Below are positions 25,001-33,826 of a stretch of 64,000 bases of DNA, one piece after another; positions within the stretch are counted from its first letter, which is position 1, and each line of letters opens with the position of its first letter. Origin of the DNA: Pantoea nemavictus (GTDB lineage: Bacteria; Pseudomonadota; Gammaproteobacteria; Enterobacterales; Enterobacteriaceae); contig NZ_JBBGZW010000001.1 in NCBI RefSeq assembly GCF_037479095.1, forward strand, positions 4,154,001 to 4,218,000, in the 5' to 3' direction. The notes beneath the pieces are model-generated. The model did no database searches. It was not told where the DNA came from and was given only the letters and a program-made list of their open reading frames with translations. The position numbers and the translations under genes are program-made.

Positions 25001-25861
25001 TTACGATGGAACGTGGCTGGCTATTTTCATCGGTGCTACTACGACGTTGACGCCCAAATCCTGCATACGGCGCAGAATCGGAACTGGCGTGCCCTGATTG
25101 ACAATCACCACGTCGAATTCACTGAGATGCGCAAAGCGGTGCAGCGCCCGACGTTCAAACTTTGTGTCATCCATCATCAAAATGCGTTTCTGCGCCGCAT
25201 CAAACATCGCACGTTTGGTTTCTACCGTCTCAGCGGACTGATGGAACACCGCGTCGTCGATAATCGCCGACATGCTGACGAAAAACACGTCGGCGCGCAG
25301 GCTGGCAATCTCTTCGCGCGTCATGCGGCCCATAAAGGCATTGCACCAGTGATAAAACTGTCCGCCCAGTCCCATTAAGGTGATATCACGGCCGTTGCGC
25401 AGCTCGTTCATTAAGGTTAGCGAGTTGGTGATCACCGTCAGCGGCGCACGTGCGGCCAGCAGCCGCGCCATCTGCAATACGGTGGTGGAATCATCAAGAA
25501 AAATGGCCTGGCCCGGCTCCAGATAGGTCGCGGCCACATCGGCAATGGCCTGCTTCTCTTCCAGCTGGCGCGTGGCACGATAAATATCACTGGATTCGAC
25601 GAGGCTGGTTGGCGTGGCTGAAACCACGCCGCGAGATTTATGCAGCAGCCCACGCTCCACCATCTCATCGATATCCCGGTGTGCGGTCATCAAACTGATG
25701 CCGAAGCGATCGGTAATATCTTCGATGCGAATCGCCCCTTCAGCCATTACCGCTTCAGCGATCAATTGGCGACGCGCCAGCTGGCGTGCCTGACGGCTAT
25801 CGCTGGGGAGGGTTTCGGCCATAAAAACGCCAAGGGAAGAGTCCTGCGGGTTGTGCGCCAT
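25001..25861 (-). CDS. DeoR/GlpR-family transcriptional regulator
   Basis: 286 residues. Residues about 30-75 form a DeoR helix-turn-helix (RRQLIAEAVMAEGAIRIEDITDRFGISLMTAHRDIDEMVERG). The C-terminal sugar-phosphate sensor domain has LDDSTTVLQMARLL, VITNSLTLMNEL, GGQFYHWCNAFMG and the terminal DDTKFERRALHRF...DVVIVN. A 20-30-residue N-terminal extension precedes the HTH. It lies just downstream of the erythritol-type importer operon, on the same strand and separated by a palindromic repeat. In Brucella a DeoR-type gene accompanies the erythritol genes, so control of this locus by a phosphorylated intermediate is a reasonable inference. Confidence 0.88.
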   Translation of the reverse strand: MAHNPQDSSLGVFMAETLPSDSRQARQLARRQLIAEAVMAEGAIRIEDITDRFGISLMTAHRDIDEMVERGLLHKSRGVVSATPTSLVESSDIYRATRQLEEKQAIADVAATYLEPGQAIFLDDSTTVLQMARLLAARAPLTVITNSLTLMNELRNGRDITLMGLGGQFYHWCNAFMGRMTREEIASLRADVFFVSMSAIIDDAVFHQSAETVETKRAMFDAAQKRILMMDDTKFERRALHRFAHLSEFDVVIVNQGTPVPILRRMQDLGVNVVVAPMKIASHVPS

Positions 25862-25960
25862 ATTTCATCCGGTGTGAAGCGAAAAGCGGGTTCGGCACTT
25901 ATTACAGCGTTTAAACAAGGTTTTGGCAAATGACGACAGGTAATGATGATCGCACGTACC

Positions 25961-26000
25961 GTAGCGGCGCAATTTATTGCGCGATGAATCGCGCCGCTAC
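25961..26000. repeat. Palindromic intergenic repeat (GTAGCGGCGC type)
   Basis: GTAGCGGCGC (25961-25970) and GCGCCGCTAC (25991-26000) are exact complements enclosing a second small palindrome (GCGCAATTTATTGCGC). It follows the binding-protein gene by 20 bases and probably ends or stabilises its transcript. The form resembles interspersed REP-like elements of Erwiniaceae. Confidence 0.65.
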
Positions 26001-26020
26001 AGGACTGTGCGCTCTGTAAC

Positions 26021-26968
26021 TTACTGCTTCAACACAAACGGCGAGGCGAAGTTGCCGGCGTTCTCTTTGGTGATCAGGATGCAGTCAAAAAGCTGCTTCT
26101 CGGATGCGGCACCGGTTTTACCGGTTTTCAGGAAACTGTCCGCCTGCTCTACCGCTTTCTGCGCGAACTGTGCCACCGGCTGCATCACGGTGTAGGCTAG
26201 CGTGCCGGCTTTCACGGCGTCAACCGCATCAGGCGATCCGTCAAAGCCGCCAACTTTAATCTGATTCAGCTTGCCCGCCTCTTTCAGTGCAGCAATGGCG
26301 CCCAGCGCCATCTCGTCGTTGCCGCTGATCACGCCTTTAATGTTGGGATTGGCCTGCAGCAGCGACTGCATCTTATTGAAGCCTTGGGTACGATCCCAGT
26401 TGGCCACTTCCTGGCCGACTTTTTTCAGGGTCGGGTATTGCGTCAACACGGTATCAAAACCGTTGGCGCGGGTGGCGGCATTGTTATCCGATGGCGGGCC
26501 AACCAGCTCAACATAGTTCGCGGTATCGCCCACCTGCTTCACCCACTCCATCGCGCCGACCGCGGCGCCCTGGGCGTTATTCGAGACCAGCTGCGCTTTG
26601 GCGAGGCCGCTCTGATTAAGCTCGGCGTTTATGATAAACACGGGAATATTGGCGGCGATGGCTTTTTTCACCGATCCGACCGATCCATCGGCGTTAGCCG
26701 GGTCGAGAATAATCGCTTTGGATTTGTTGGTGATCGCCGTATCAATCAATTGGCTTTCGGTGTTGGTGTCACCTTTGTGTGCGCTCACTTTGGCGCTGTA
26801 GCCGAGCTTTTCAGCGGCCTTTTGCGCCACCTGACCTTCTGTCAGCCAGTAAGGGTTAGAGGGATCGTTAACGATGATGGTCATTAAGCCGTTGTCGGCC
26901 CAGGTGGGTGCCGCAAAGGTGGTAATGGCCATCGCCGCAGCAGCGATGAAGAGACGTTTTGTGAACAT
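26021..26968 (-). CDS. Polyol/sugar ABC transporter substrate-binding protein (EryG-like)
   Basis: 315 residues with signal peptide MFTKRLFIAAAAMAITTFAAP, cleaved near TWA|D. The mature protein is Peripla_BP_4: MTIIVNDPSNPYWLTEGQVAQ, KGDTNTESQLIDTAI, AIILDPANADGS, FIINAELNQSG and VISGNDEMALGAIAAL, then GGFDGSPDAVDAV at the hinge. Last gene of the minus-strand importer operon (30307 to 26021) that faces the eryABCD-like operon, so erythritol or a related tetritol/pentitol is the probable ligand. ggag sits nine bases ahead of the ATG. Ligand assignment is by context only. Confidence 0.87.
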   Translation of the reverse strand: MFTKRLFIAAAAMAITTFAAPTWADNGLMTIIVNDPSNPYWLTEGQVAQKAAEKLGYSAKVSAHKGDTNTESQLIDTAITNKSKAIILDPANADGSVGSVKKAIAANIPVFIINAELNQSGLAKAQLVSNNAQGAAVGAMEWVKQVGDTANYVELVGPPSDNNAATRANGFDTVLTQYPTLKKVGQEVANWDRTQGFNKMQSLLQANPNIKGVISGNDEMALGAIAALKEAGKLNQIKVGGFDGSPDAVDAVKAGTLAYTVMQPVAQFAQKAVEQADSFLKTGKTGAASEKQLFDCILITKENAGNFASPFVLKQ

Positions 26969-27040
26969 AGTAGGTGCTCCGTTATTATTGGGGTACAGGT
27001 TTTACGGATATCCGCACGCTGCTGAAGCAGCGCGCGTGAA

Positions 27041-28096
27041 TTAGCGAGCGCGCCGCCCGTATTGCAAGGTATTGAGCAATACCGCCAGCACGATCACGGC
27101 ACCAGTGAACACCGTCTGCCAGTAAGCAGAGACGCCGATAATCACCAGGCCATCAGAGAGAAAACCAATCACGAACGCGCCAAGCAGCGTGCCGCGCACG
27201 TTACCGCGTCCACCGGTTAAGGCCGCGCCACCAATCACCACGGCGGCAATTGCCGTTAGCTCATAGGTGGTACCCGCCGTTGGCCCTGCCGAGGTGAGCT
27301 GGGAAGAGAGCACCAGCCCGGCTAATGCGGCGCAAACGCCGGACAACACGTATACGCTGATCTTGATGCGCTTCACCGGCACGCCCGACAGATCGGCAGC
27401 ACGTTCATTGCCGCCAGAAGCGTAGAGCCAGCGACCAAATGCCGAGCGGCTGAGCAGGAAGCCACAGGCCAGCGCCACCGCGCCGAGTACCAGCACGCCG
27501 ACCGGGATATTGAAGATGCGGTTGAAGCCAAGCCAGTCGAAACCGGTATTGCCTAACGCTTCGCTGCCAGAGAGTTTATTGTAAGTCAGGCCGTTGGTGA
27601 TCAGCAGCGCAATACCGCGCGCCACGTACATGGTGCCGAGCGTAGCGACGAACGCCGGGACGCGGAACCAGGCAATCAGTACGCCGTTGACTAAGCCCAC
27701 CAGCGCGCCCACCACCAGCGTCAAAATCGCTACCGCCCACACTGGCAGATAAAGCACCACGCCGAGCGCCTCCAGATTGATGCCCTGCATCATAAATCCG
27801 GCCATCACGCCCGCCAGACCGAGCGTTGATCCCACCGAGAGATCGATGCCGCCGTTCAGGATCACCAACAGCATGCCAATCGCCGGCAAGCCGAAGATCG
27901 CCACGTGTGACGCCATGGTAAGAAAGTTGGCGCCGGTAAAGTAGTTAGGCGACAGGAAGGAGAAAGTCGCGATAATCACCAGCAGCGCGATAAAGGCACG
28001 CCCTTCCAGTAGCAGGTGCGCCACGTTGAGCTGTTTATCACGCTTTTTTGCTGCGGCCACCGGCGGCGAAGCCAGCGTTTGTGTTCTGTCACTCAT
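27041..28096 (-). CDS. Polyol/sugar ABC transporter permease (RbsC type)
   Basis: 351 residues from ATG 28096. The frame extends to 28177 within the ATPase gene, but ggag nine bases ahead of 28096 and the family N-terminus favour this start. BPD_transp_2 fold with signature ILNGGIDLSVGSTLGLAGVM (about 80-100), WFRVPAFVATLGTMYVARG and the late GGRGNVRGTLLGAFVIGFLSDGL. A hydrophilic N-terminal tail (about 35 residues) precedes the first helix. A single permease, presumably a homodimer, as in the ribose system. Gap to the binding-protein gene is about 70 bases. Confidence 0.9.
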   Translation of the reverse strand: MSDRTQTLASPPVAAAKKRDKQLNVAHLLLEGRAFIALLVIIATFSFLSPNYFTGANFLTMASHVAIFGLPAIGMLLVILNGGIDLSVGSTLGLAGVMAGFMMQGINLEALGVVLYLPVWAVAILTLVVGALVGLVNGVLIAWFRVPAFVATLGTMYVARGIALLITNGLTYNKLSGSEALGNTGFDWLGFNRIFNIPVGVLVLGAVALACGFLLSRSAFGRWLYASGGNERAADLSGVPVKRIKISVYVLSGVCAALAGLVLSSQLTSAGPTAGTTYELTAIAAVVIGGAALTGGRGNVRGTLLGAFVIGFLSDGLVIIGVSAYWQTVFTGAVIVLAVLLNTLQYGRRAR

Positions 28097-28118
28097 CTGT
28101 TTTGCTCCGTTTTTCATG

Positions 28119-29657
28119 TCATGCCACCAGAGACTCGCCTGAAGCGGCCATAATGCGTTCTTTGCTGACTGACGCATCGAAGATGGCGGAGATGCGCCCT
28201 TTGCTCATCACCACAATGCGATGCGCAATACTCAGGCACTCGCCCACTTCCGACGTGGTATACACCACCGCCAGCCCTTTTTTGGCGTTCTCCGCCAGCA
28301 GGCGAAACACTTCCGCTTTAGCGCCGATATCGATGCCGCGACTCGGTTCATCCAGCAAAATCACCTTAGGACGGGTGGCGAGCATCTTGCCGATCACCAC
28401 TTTTTGCTGATTACCGCCAGAGAGCGACCCAATCGCCGCTTCGCCGCCGGCGGTTTTCACCGTGACATTGCGAATGCTGTCGTTAACCAGCTGCTTTTCA
28501 CGACTTCTCGACAGCACCAGGCCGCGCACAAAGTCGCCGATGCTGGCGAGCGACAGGTTCTCGCCCACCGACATGGTTTGCACCAGGCCGTCGCGCTGCC
28601 GATCTTCCGGCACCAGCGCCAGCCCGATTTGAATGCGTTGTGAAATGGTCAGTGCGGAAATATCGGTATCCTGCAGCAGAATCTGCCCGCTGTTTTGCGG
28701 CAGACGTCCGGCGATGCACTCCAGCAGCTCGGTGCGTCCGGCGCCCATCAGGCCATAAATGCAGACGATCTCACCGGCCCGTACCGCCAGGGACAGGTTG
28801 TCCACCAGCCGGATGCCGGTTTTACTCTTCAGCGTGAGATCTTTTACTGTCAACGCCGGTTGGCCGAACTCATAACCCTGCGGCGGCGAGCCAAGATCAA
28901 AATGGTCGCCCACCATATTGCGCACGATCCATTCGAGGTCGATCTCATCGCGTTTGGCATACGCCGTCATCGCGCCGTCACGCAGCACCACCGCGCGGTC
29001 GGTAATCTCCAGCGCTTCTTCCAGGTGGTGCGAGATATAGACAATCGCCACGCCCTGGCTGGTTAAATCGCGAATCACCTGGAACAGTACCGCTACCTCT
29101 ACCGCGCTCAGCGCCGACGTCGGTTCATCCATGATTAAAATCTGTGAGTTCACCGATAGCGCGCGGGCAATTTCGACAATCTGCTGCTGACCGAGACGCA
29201 GGTTTTCTACCGGCGTAAGCGGATCGATCTCCTCTTCCAGCGCCGCCATCAGGTGCGCCGTCACGCGCGCCTCTTCGGCGTAATCGACGCCGCCTGGCTT
29301 CATGATTTCGCGCCCCATAAAGATGTTGTCGCGCACGTTCATATTGGGCGCGAGGTTGAGCTCTTGATGGATAATCGAGATGCCGCAGTCACGCGCTTCA
29401 GTGGCGGATCGAAACGTCTTCTCTTCGCCGTGTAGTAGAATTTCCCCGGTTGTTGGCGTAATCACACCAGACAAAATTTTCATCAGCGTCGATTTACCCG
29501 CGCCGTTTTCACCAAACAGCGTGGTCACTTCGCCACGACGAATCTCGAAATTGACGCCCTTCAGCGCGTGCGTGGAGCCGTAAATTTTGCTGATGTTGCG
29601 CGCCTGCAGGATCACCTCGCCTTTTAGCAAGGCAGGATTAACATTGAACGGTTTCAT
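28119..29657 (-). CDS. Polyol/sugar ABC transporter ATPase (RbsA type)
   Basis: 512 residues, tandem domains. Domain 1: Walker A GENGAGKST (about 52-60), LRLGQQQIVEIARAL as signature region, Walker B ILIMDEPTSALS. Domain 2: degenerate Walker A GLMGAGRTEL, LSGGNQQKVVIG, ILLDEPSRGID. The N-terminal VILQARNISKIYGSTHALKGVNF is standard for sugar ATPases. The ATG overlaps the stop of the DUF2291 gene by four bases, and the permease starts shortly after its stop, so expression is tightly coupled. Energises import with the permease at 27041-28096. Confidence 0.92.
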   Translation of the reverse strand: MKPFNVNPALLKGEVILQARNISKIYGSTHALKGVNFEIRRGEVTTLFGENGAGKSTLMKILSGVITPTTGEILLHGEEKTFRSATEARDCGISIIHQELNLAPNMNVRDNIFMGREIMKPGGVDYAEEARVTAHLMAALEEEIDPLTPVENLRLGQQQIVEIARALSVNSQILIMDEPTSALSAVEVAVLFQVIRDLTSQGVAIVYISHHLEEALEITDRAVVLRDGAMTAYAKRDEIDLEWIVRNMVGDHFDLGSPPQGYEFGQPALTVKDLTLKSKTGIRLVDNLSLAVRAGEIVCIYGLMGAGRTELLECIAGRLPQNSGQILLQDTDISALTISQRIQIGLALVPEDRQRDGLVQTMSVGENLSLASIGDFVRGLVLSRSREKQLVNDSIRNVTVKTAGGEAAIGSLSGGNQQKVVIGKMLATRPKVILLDEPSRGIDIGAKAEVFRLLAENAKKGLAVVYTTSEVGECLSIAHRIVVMSKGRISAIFDASVSKERIMAASGESLVA

Positions 29658-30307
29658 TTCACCTCCATGCTTACCGGCGTCACCATCCAGTTTTTCGCGT
29701 TGAGCAGACGGAACACGCCGACTACCTGCACGGTTTTCCCCGGCAGCGCGTCGCGATCCAGCGGGTCGAGCACGGCGGTTTTCATTGCGCGATTAATGGC
29801 TGAACCGGCATTTTGATACTCGATTTGGTTAGTGAAATCGCCGAACTGAATCTTGCCGCTCGCGTCACGCAGATCGGTGCCGGTAATCGCCGGACCGGTT
29901 TGCAGTCGCACCTGCATATCCCCCGCTAATCCGTCGATTTTCAGCGGAAAAATGCCCATCTGACCCGCCAGCACTACGCCTTGCAGTTTTACCGAGAACA
30001 CCGGCAGCGGCGCGCCTACGCCATATTTCTGCACTGCGTCCTGCTGATTAGCCTGTAGCGCATCGGCCAGGGTTTTCGCGTCTACGGCACGTGACTGCAC
30101 ATCCTGCTGAATGGTTGGGAAGGTTTTCTGACCGTAGCTGTCGGGTGAAAAGCCCTGCTCTTGCGCGTCATCAGCGGAGCCAATTTTCACCACTTTGGTG
30201 TCGAGCGCCATCGCACTGATAACGGCGATCACCACAATGCCTATCGCCGCGTAGCGCTTAACCCGCTTACGGGCAATCTGTTGAGCCAGTATCGAGACAT
30301 CGGACAT
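29654..30307 (-). CDS. DUF2291 family protein, first gene of the importer operon
   Basis: 217 residues from ATG 30307, supported by gaggt at 7-base spacing; the frame opens five codons earlier without a site. One N-terminal transmembrane segment (YAAIGIVVIAVISAMAL) follows a basic cytoplasmic tail, then a periplasmic domain: ALDTKVVKI, LQGVVLAGQMGIFPLKIDG, RLQTGPAITGTDLRDASGKIQFGDFTNQIEYQNAGSAINRAM and a final GVFRLLNAKNWMVTPVSMEV with an OB-like beta pattern. DUF2291 proteins recur beside ribose-type importers in rhizobia and relatives. The role is unknown; a membrane-anchored periplasmic accessory of the transporter is inferred from its overlap with the ATPase gene. Confidence 0.85.
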   Translation of the reverse strand: MSDVSILAQQIARKRVKRYAAIGIVVIAVISAMALDTKVVKIGSADDAQEQGFSPDSYGQKTFPTIQQDVQSRAVDAKTLADALQANQQDAVQKYGVGAPLPVFSVKLQGVVLAGQMGIFPLKIDGLAGDMQVRLQTGPAITGTDLRDASGKIQFGDFTNQIEYQNAGSAINRAMKTAVLDPLDRDALPGKTVQVVGVFRLLNAKNWMVTPVSMEVK

Positions 30308-30731
30308 AACGTGACCTCTCAAGCTATCAGCTGCGATAATCGCGCCGATAATGTTATAAATGTGATAACTTGTGTGATGAGGATTGTGCTGATGTGACTA
30401 AATTGTCAACAGCTGACGCGCAATTTTTTCAGGAGAGCGATCTGGATCGCTTAATTGATGTCGGTCGCATCAAAAACCGCTATTTCCGCGCTTTGCATGG
30501 CTTTTCTACCTGATATTTTATTTTCACTTACTCGCCTATATCGCTCATTTCGTGATCGACTTCGCTTTCTCATGTGAAATTTATTCGTTTTTTAGAAAAA
30601 TAATACAATCGATATGTTATCTCAGTGGGAACTGGTGTAAGACATTATTTAGCAAAATCATCACAGACCGTTAACACCTTGCGGGGTGATTAACGGCGAT
30701 GAACTGAACTCTTCTTCTCTCGGAGGTGTAC
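30308..30731. promoter_or_regulatory. Divergent control region of the erythritol-type locus
   Basis: 424 bases between divergent operons, AT-rich at 30500-30620 and without a gene. TGTGAT occurs twice in tandem near 30360-30380 and GTGAAAT near 30575, as incomplete CRP-like half sites; no full CRP palindrome was found. The region must hold both promoters and presumably the EryD-like operator. Confidence 0.5.
30668..30696. promoter_or_regulatory. Inverted repeat just upstream of the eryA-like start
   Basis: CCGTTAACACC (30668-30678) and GGTGATTAACGG (30685-30696) pair apart from one bulged base. It ends 35 bases before the kinase start, a suitable place for a repressor operator or a leader hairpin. 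Confidence 0.45.
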
Positions 30732-32279
30732 GTGGATAGTGGCGATATCATTCTGGGTCTGGATTCCGGCACCTCGGTAGTGAAAGCGGTGGCGTTTGAT
30801 CTGGATGGCACGCAGCTGGCATGCGCATCGGTACGAAACAGCTATTACCGCAGTGAAGGCGGCGCAGCGCAGCAGTCGATGACGCAAACCTGGCAGGATG
30901 CGGTGACGGCGATACGCAAACTGGGCGATCGGGTGGAAAATCTGGCGGCGCGCGTGGTCGCTGTCGCGGTGACCGCCCAGGGCGACGGCAGCTGGCTGGT
31001 GGGTGCGAATAATCAGCCGGTTGGCGATGCGTGGATTTGGCTGGACGCACGCGCGGCACCGACGGTAGAGAGACTGAATCAGCAGCCATTAGCCGCCGCA
31101 CGCTTTAGCGCCACCGGCACCGGACTCAATACCTGCCAGCAGGGATCGCAGCTGGCGCATATGGATCGCTTCTACCCCGAGCTACTGGCAAACAGCGAAG
31201 TGGCGCTGCACTGCAAAGATTGGCTGTATCTCAATCTCACCGGCATTCGCGCCACCGATCCTTCAGAGGCCAGCTTTACCTTTGGCAACTTCCGCCACCA
31301 GCGCTATGACGATCAGGTGATAGCCGCACTGGGACTTGAGCATCGTCGCACGCTGCTGCCAGACATTATCGAGGGTACGCAAACCACGCATCCACTCACC
31401 GCCGCAGCCGCACAGGCCACCGGTTTACGCGCCGGCACACCGATCTGCCTTGGCTATGTCGATATGGCGATGACAGCACTCGGCGCGGGCGTGCATACCG
31501 GTGAAGCCAATACCGCCTGCTCGATTGTCGGTTCCACCGGCGTGCATCTGCGCAGCGTCACCATCGATGAGGTGTGGCTTAATCCGGCGCAAACCGGCTA
31601 TGTGATTCCGCTGCCGTGGCCGGGTTATGTCACTCAGGTGCAAACCAATATGGCGTCCACGCTTAATCTCGATTGGCTGTTAAACCTCGCCAGCGAGCTG
31701 CTGAACAGTTTTGGCTGCGAAATCGATCACGCGCGTTTAGTCGGACATATCGATCGCTGGCTCAACGCCGCGAAGCCCGGCAGCCTGCTCTATCACCCCT
31801 ATATTTCGATTGCCGGTGAGCGTGGACCCTTTGTGAATGCCGAGGCGCGCGCCAGTTTTACCGGACTGAGTTACACCCACAACTTTGGCGATCTGGTGCG
31901 TGCGGTGATCGAAGGTATCGGCATGGCGGCCCGCGATTGCTATCAGGCAATGGGCAGCCTGCCGGGCGAAATTCGCTTAACCGGCGGTGCGGTGCGTTCA
32001 CAGCCGCTACGGCAGATCCTTTCGGCCTGTATTGGCGCACCGGTGCGTATCAGCCAGCGCGAAGAAGCTGGCGCGGCGGGTGCCGCCATGATGGCGGCGG
32101 TGGCGATTGGGGCTTACCCATCGATGGAGAGCTGCGTCAAAACCTGGGTGATGCCGTTACTCGATGCGCCCGAAGCGCCCTCGGCCGATTTGCAGCAGCG
32201 TTATAACCAGCTTTTCCCCACTTATCAGCAGATGCGTAACGATCTTCCTGCCGCCTGGCACGCGCTAAAACAGTTTTAA
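30732..32279 (+). CDS. eryA: Erythritol kinase-like FGGY carbohydrate kinase
   Basis: 515 residues starting at GTG 30732: ggagg at 30722-30726 is five bases ahead, whereas a GTG at 30726 overlaps it. FGGY fold: phosphate-binding IILGLDSGTSVVKAV at the N-terminus, VTAQGDGSWL, DAWIWLDARA, then the C-terminal domain with ACSIVGSTGVHL, GERGPFVNAEARASFTGL, EIRLTGGAVRSQPLRQIL and EEAGAAGAAMMA. First of a four-gene set (kinase, GlpD-like dehydrogenase, TIM-barrel isomerase, SorC regulator) matching Brucella eryABCD in order and length. EryA phosphorylates erythritol to L-erythritol-4-phosphate with ATP. Specificity for erythritol rather than another small polyol is inferred from gene order. Confidence 0.75.
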   Translation: MDSGDIILGLDSGTSVVKAVAFDLDGTQLACASVRNSYYRSEGGAAQQSMTQTWQDAVTAIRKLGDRVENLAARVVAVAVTAQGDGSWLVGANNQPVGDAWIWLDARAAPTVERLNQQPLAAARFSATGTGLNTCQQGSQLAHMDRFYPELLANSEVALHCKDWLYLNLTGIRATDPSEASFTFGNFRHQRYDDQVIAALGLEHRRTLLPDIIEGTQTTHPLTAAAAQATGLRAGTPICLGYVDMAMTALGAGVHTGEANTACSIVGSTGVHLRSVTIDEVWLNPAQTGYVIPLPWPGYVTQVQTNMASTLNLDWLLNLASELLNSFGCEIDHARLVGHIDRWLNAAKPGSLLYHPYISIAGERGPFVNAEARASFTGLSYTHNFGDLVRAVIEGIGMAARDCYQAMGSLPGEIRLTGGAVRSQPLRQILSACIGAPVRISQREEAGAAGAAMMAAVAIGAYPSMESCVKTWVMPLLDAPEAPSADLQQRYNQLFPTYQQMRNDLPAAWHALKQF

Positions 32280-32289
32280 GGAGTAAATC

Positions 32290-33816
32290 ATGAGTGAACA
32301 CATGCTGGATCTATTTGTGATTGGCGGCGGTATCAACGGGGCAGGTATTGCGCGCGATGCCGCCGGACGCGGTTTAACGGTGATGATGTGCGAGAAAGAT
32401 GACCTCGCGCAGGGCACCTCATCGCGCTCTGGCAAGCTGGTGCACGGCGGGCTGCGTTATCTTGAATATTATGAGTTTCGGCTGGTGCGCGAGGCGCTGA
32501 TTGAGCGGGAAGTTTTGCTTAACGCGGCACCGCACATTATCTGGCCGATGCGCTTTGTTTTGCCGCACAGCCCCAGCGATCGCCCGGCGTGGCTGGTGCG
32601 CCTTGGGCTGTTTCTCTATGACCACCTTGGCGGGCGCCAGAAATTACCGGGCACGCGTTCGCTGGATTTACACCGCGATCCGGAAGGTGCGCCGCTGCTG
32701 GATAGCTATCAAAAAGGTTTCGAATACTCCGATTGCTGGGTGGACGACGCACGTCTGGTGACGCTGAATGCGCTGGATGCCGCCGAGCGCGGTGCCACCA
32801 TTCTGCCGCGCACGCGCTGTATCGCAGCCACACGGCATCACGGCAAGTGGGAGATCACGCTACAGGATGCCAGCGGCGCGTCACACACCGTGTTTGCCAA
32901 AGTGCTGGTTAATGCCGCTGGGCCGTGGGTGCTGGATATCGTCAATCAGGTCACCCACACCAAAAGCAACCGCAATGTGCGCCTGGTGAAAGGCTCGCAC
33001 ATTATCGTGCCGAAATTCTGGGAAGGTCAGCAGGCTTACCTGGTGCAGAACACGGATAAACGGGTGATATTCATTAACCCGTATGAAGGCGACAAAGCGC
33101 TGATCGGCACCACCGATATTCCGTGGCAAGGCAAAGCGGAAGCGGTTACCGCTGACGACAGCGAGCAGCAATATCTCATCGATGTGGTCAATCGCTACTT
33201 CAAGGTAAAACTGCGCGCCAGCGATGTGATCACGCGCTTCTCCGGCGTACGTCCGCTGTTTGATGATGGCAAAGGCAACCCGTCGGCCGTCACGCGTGAT
33301 TATGTATTCGACCTCGACGATCAGCAAAACGCCCCGCTGCTGCATGTGTTTGGCGGCAAGATCACCACCTTCCGTAAGCTGGCCGAGCACGCGATACAGA
33401 AGCTGGCACCCTTCTTCCCTAACATGGGCGCCGACTGGACGCGCGCCGCCACCTTGCCGGGCGGCGATATGCCCAATGCCGATTTCGATAGTTTCTTAGA
33501 GCAGATAAAGGCGCTCTGGCCGTGGCTGCCACAGCCGCTGCGTAAGCATTATGCGCGGTTGTACGGCACGCGTATCGATAAGTTGATCGGTCATGCCAAT
33601 GCGCTGAGCGATCTGGGGCGTCACTTTGGTGGGCAACTGTTTGAGGCCGAGGTGCGCTATCTGGTGGAAAACGAGTGGGCGCAACAGCCGGAAGATGTGT
33701 TGTGGCGCCGCACCAAACATCAGTTGCACCTGGATGACGCACAGCAGCAAGCCTTCACGCAGTGGTTCAACGCGACCTTCATTGCCGCCGCGCCGCTGCG
33801 GGCACACGCTGGATAA
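32290..33816 (+). CDS. eryB: FAD-dependent polyol-phosphate dehydrogenase, EryB/GlpD-like
   Basis: 508 residues, the length of GlpD and Brucella EryB. N-terminal Rossmann dinucleotide motif VIGGGINGAGIARDAAGRG (11-29), then GTSSRSGKLVHGGLRYLE, FEYSDCWVDDARLVTLNA, NAAGPWVLDIV, LVKGSHIIVPK, IGTTDIPW and FSGVRPLFDD, all conserved in glycerol-3-phosphate dehydrogenases that deliver electrons to quinone at the inner membrane. The C-terminal cap domain ends in VLWRRTKHQLHLDDAQQQ. In the ery pathway EryB oxidises L-erythritol-4-phosphate to a tetrulose phosphate. Ten bases separate it from the kinase gene, with aaggag as ribosome site. A generic GlpD role is less likely in this operon. Confidence 0.77.
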   Translation: MSEHMLDLFVIGGGINGAGIARDAAGRGLTVMMCEKDDLAQGTSSRSGKLVHGGLRYLEYYEFRLVREALIEREVLLNAAPHIIWPMRFVLPHSPSDRPAWLVRLGLFLYDHLGGRQKLPGTRSLDLHRDPEGAPLLDSYQKGFEYSDCWVDDARLVTLNALDAAERGATILPRTRCIAATRHHGKWEITLQDASGASHTVFAKVLVNAAGPWVLDIVNQVTHTKSNRNVRLVKGSHIIVPKFWEGQQAYLVQNTDKRVIFINPYEGDKALIGTTDIPWQGKAEAVTADDSEQQYLIDVVNRYFKVKLRASDVITRFSGVRPLFDDGKGNPSAVTRDYVFDLDDQQNAPLLHVFGGKITTFRKLAEHAIQKLAPFFPNMGADWTRAATLPGGDMPNADFDSFLEQIKALWPWLPQPLRKHYARLYGTRIDKLIGHANALSDLGRHFGGQLFEAEVRYLVENEWAQQPEDVLWRRTKHQLHLDDAQQQAFTQWFNATFIAAAPLRAHAG

Positions 33817-33826
33817 GAGGTGAACC

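Noticed and set aside
26384..26887. Long plus-strand frame (167 codons) opposite the binding-protein gene
   Set aside because: Antisense to a well-conserved binding-protein gene, with no ribosome site or recognisable motif.
30340..30420. CRP site in the divergent erythritol region
   Set aside because: Only tandem TGTGAT half sites are present, not the TGTGA-N6-TCACA palindrome.
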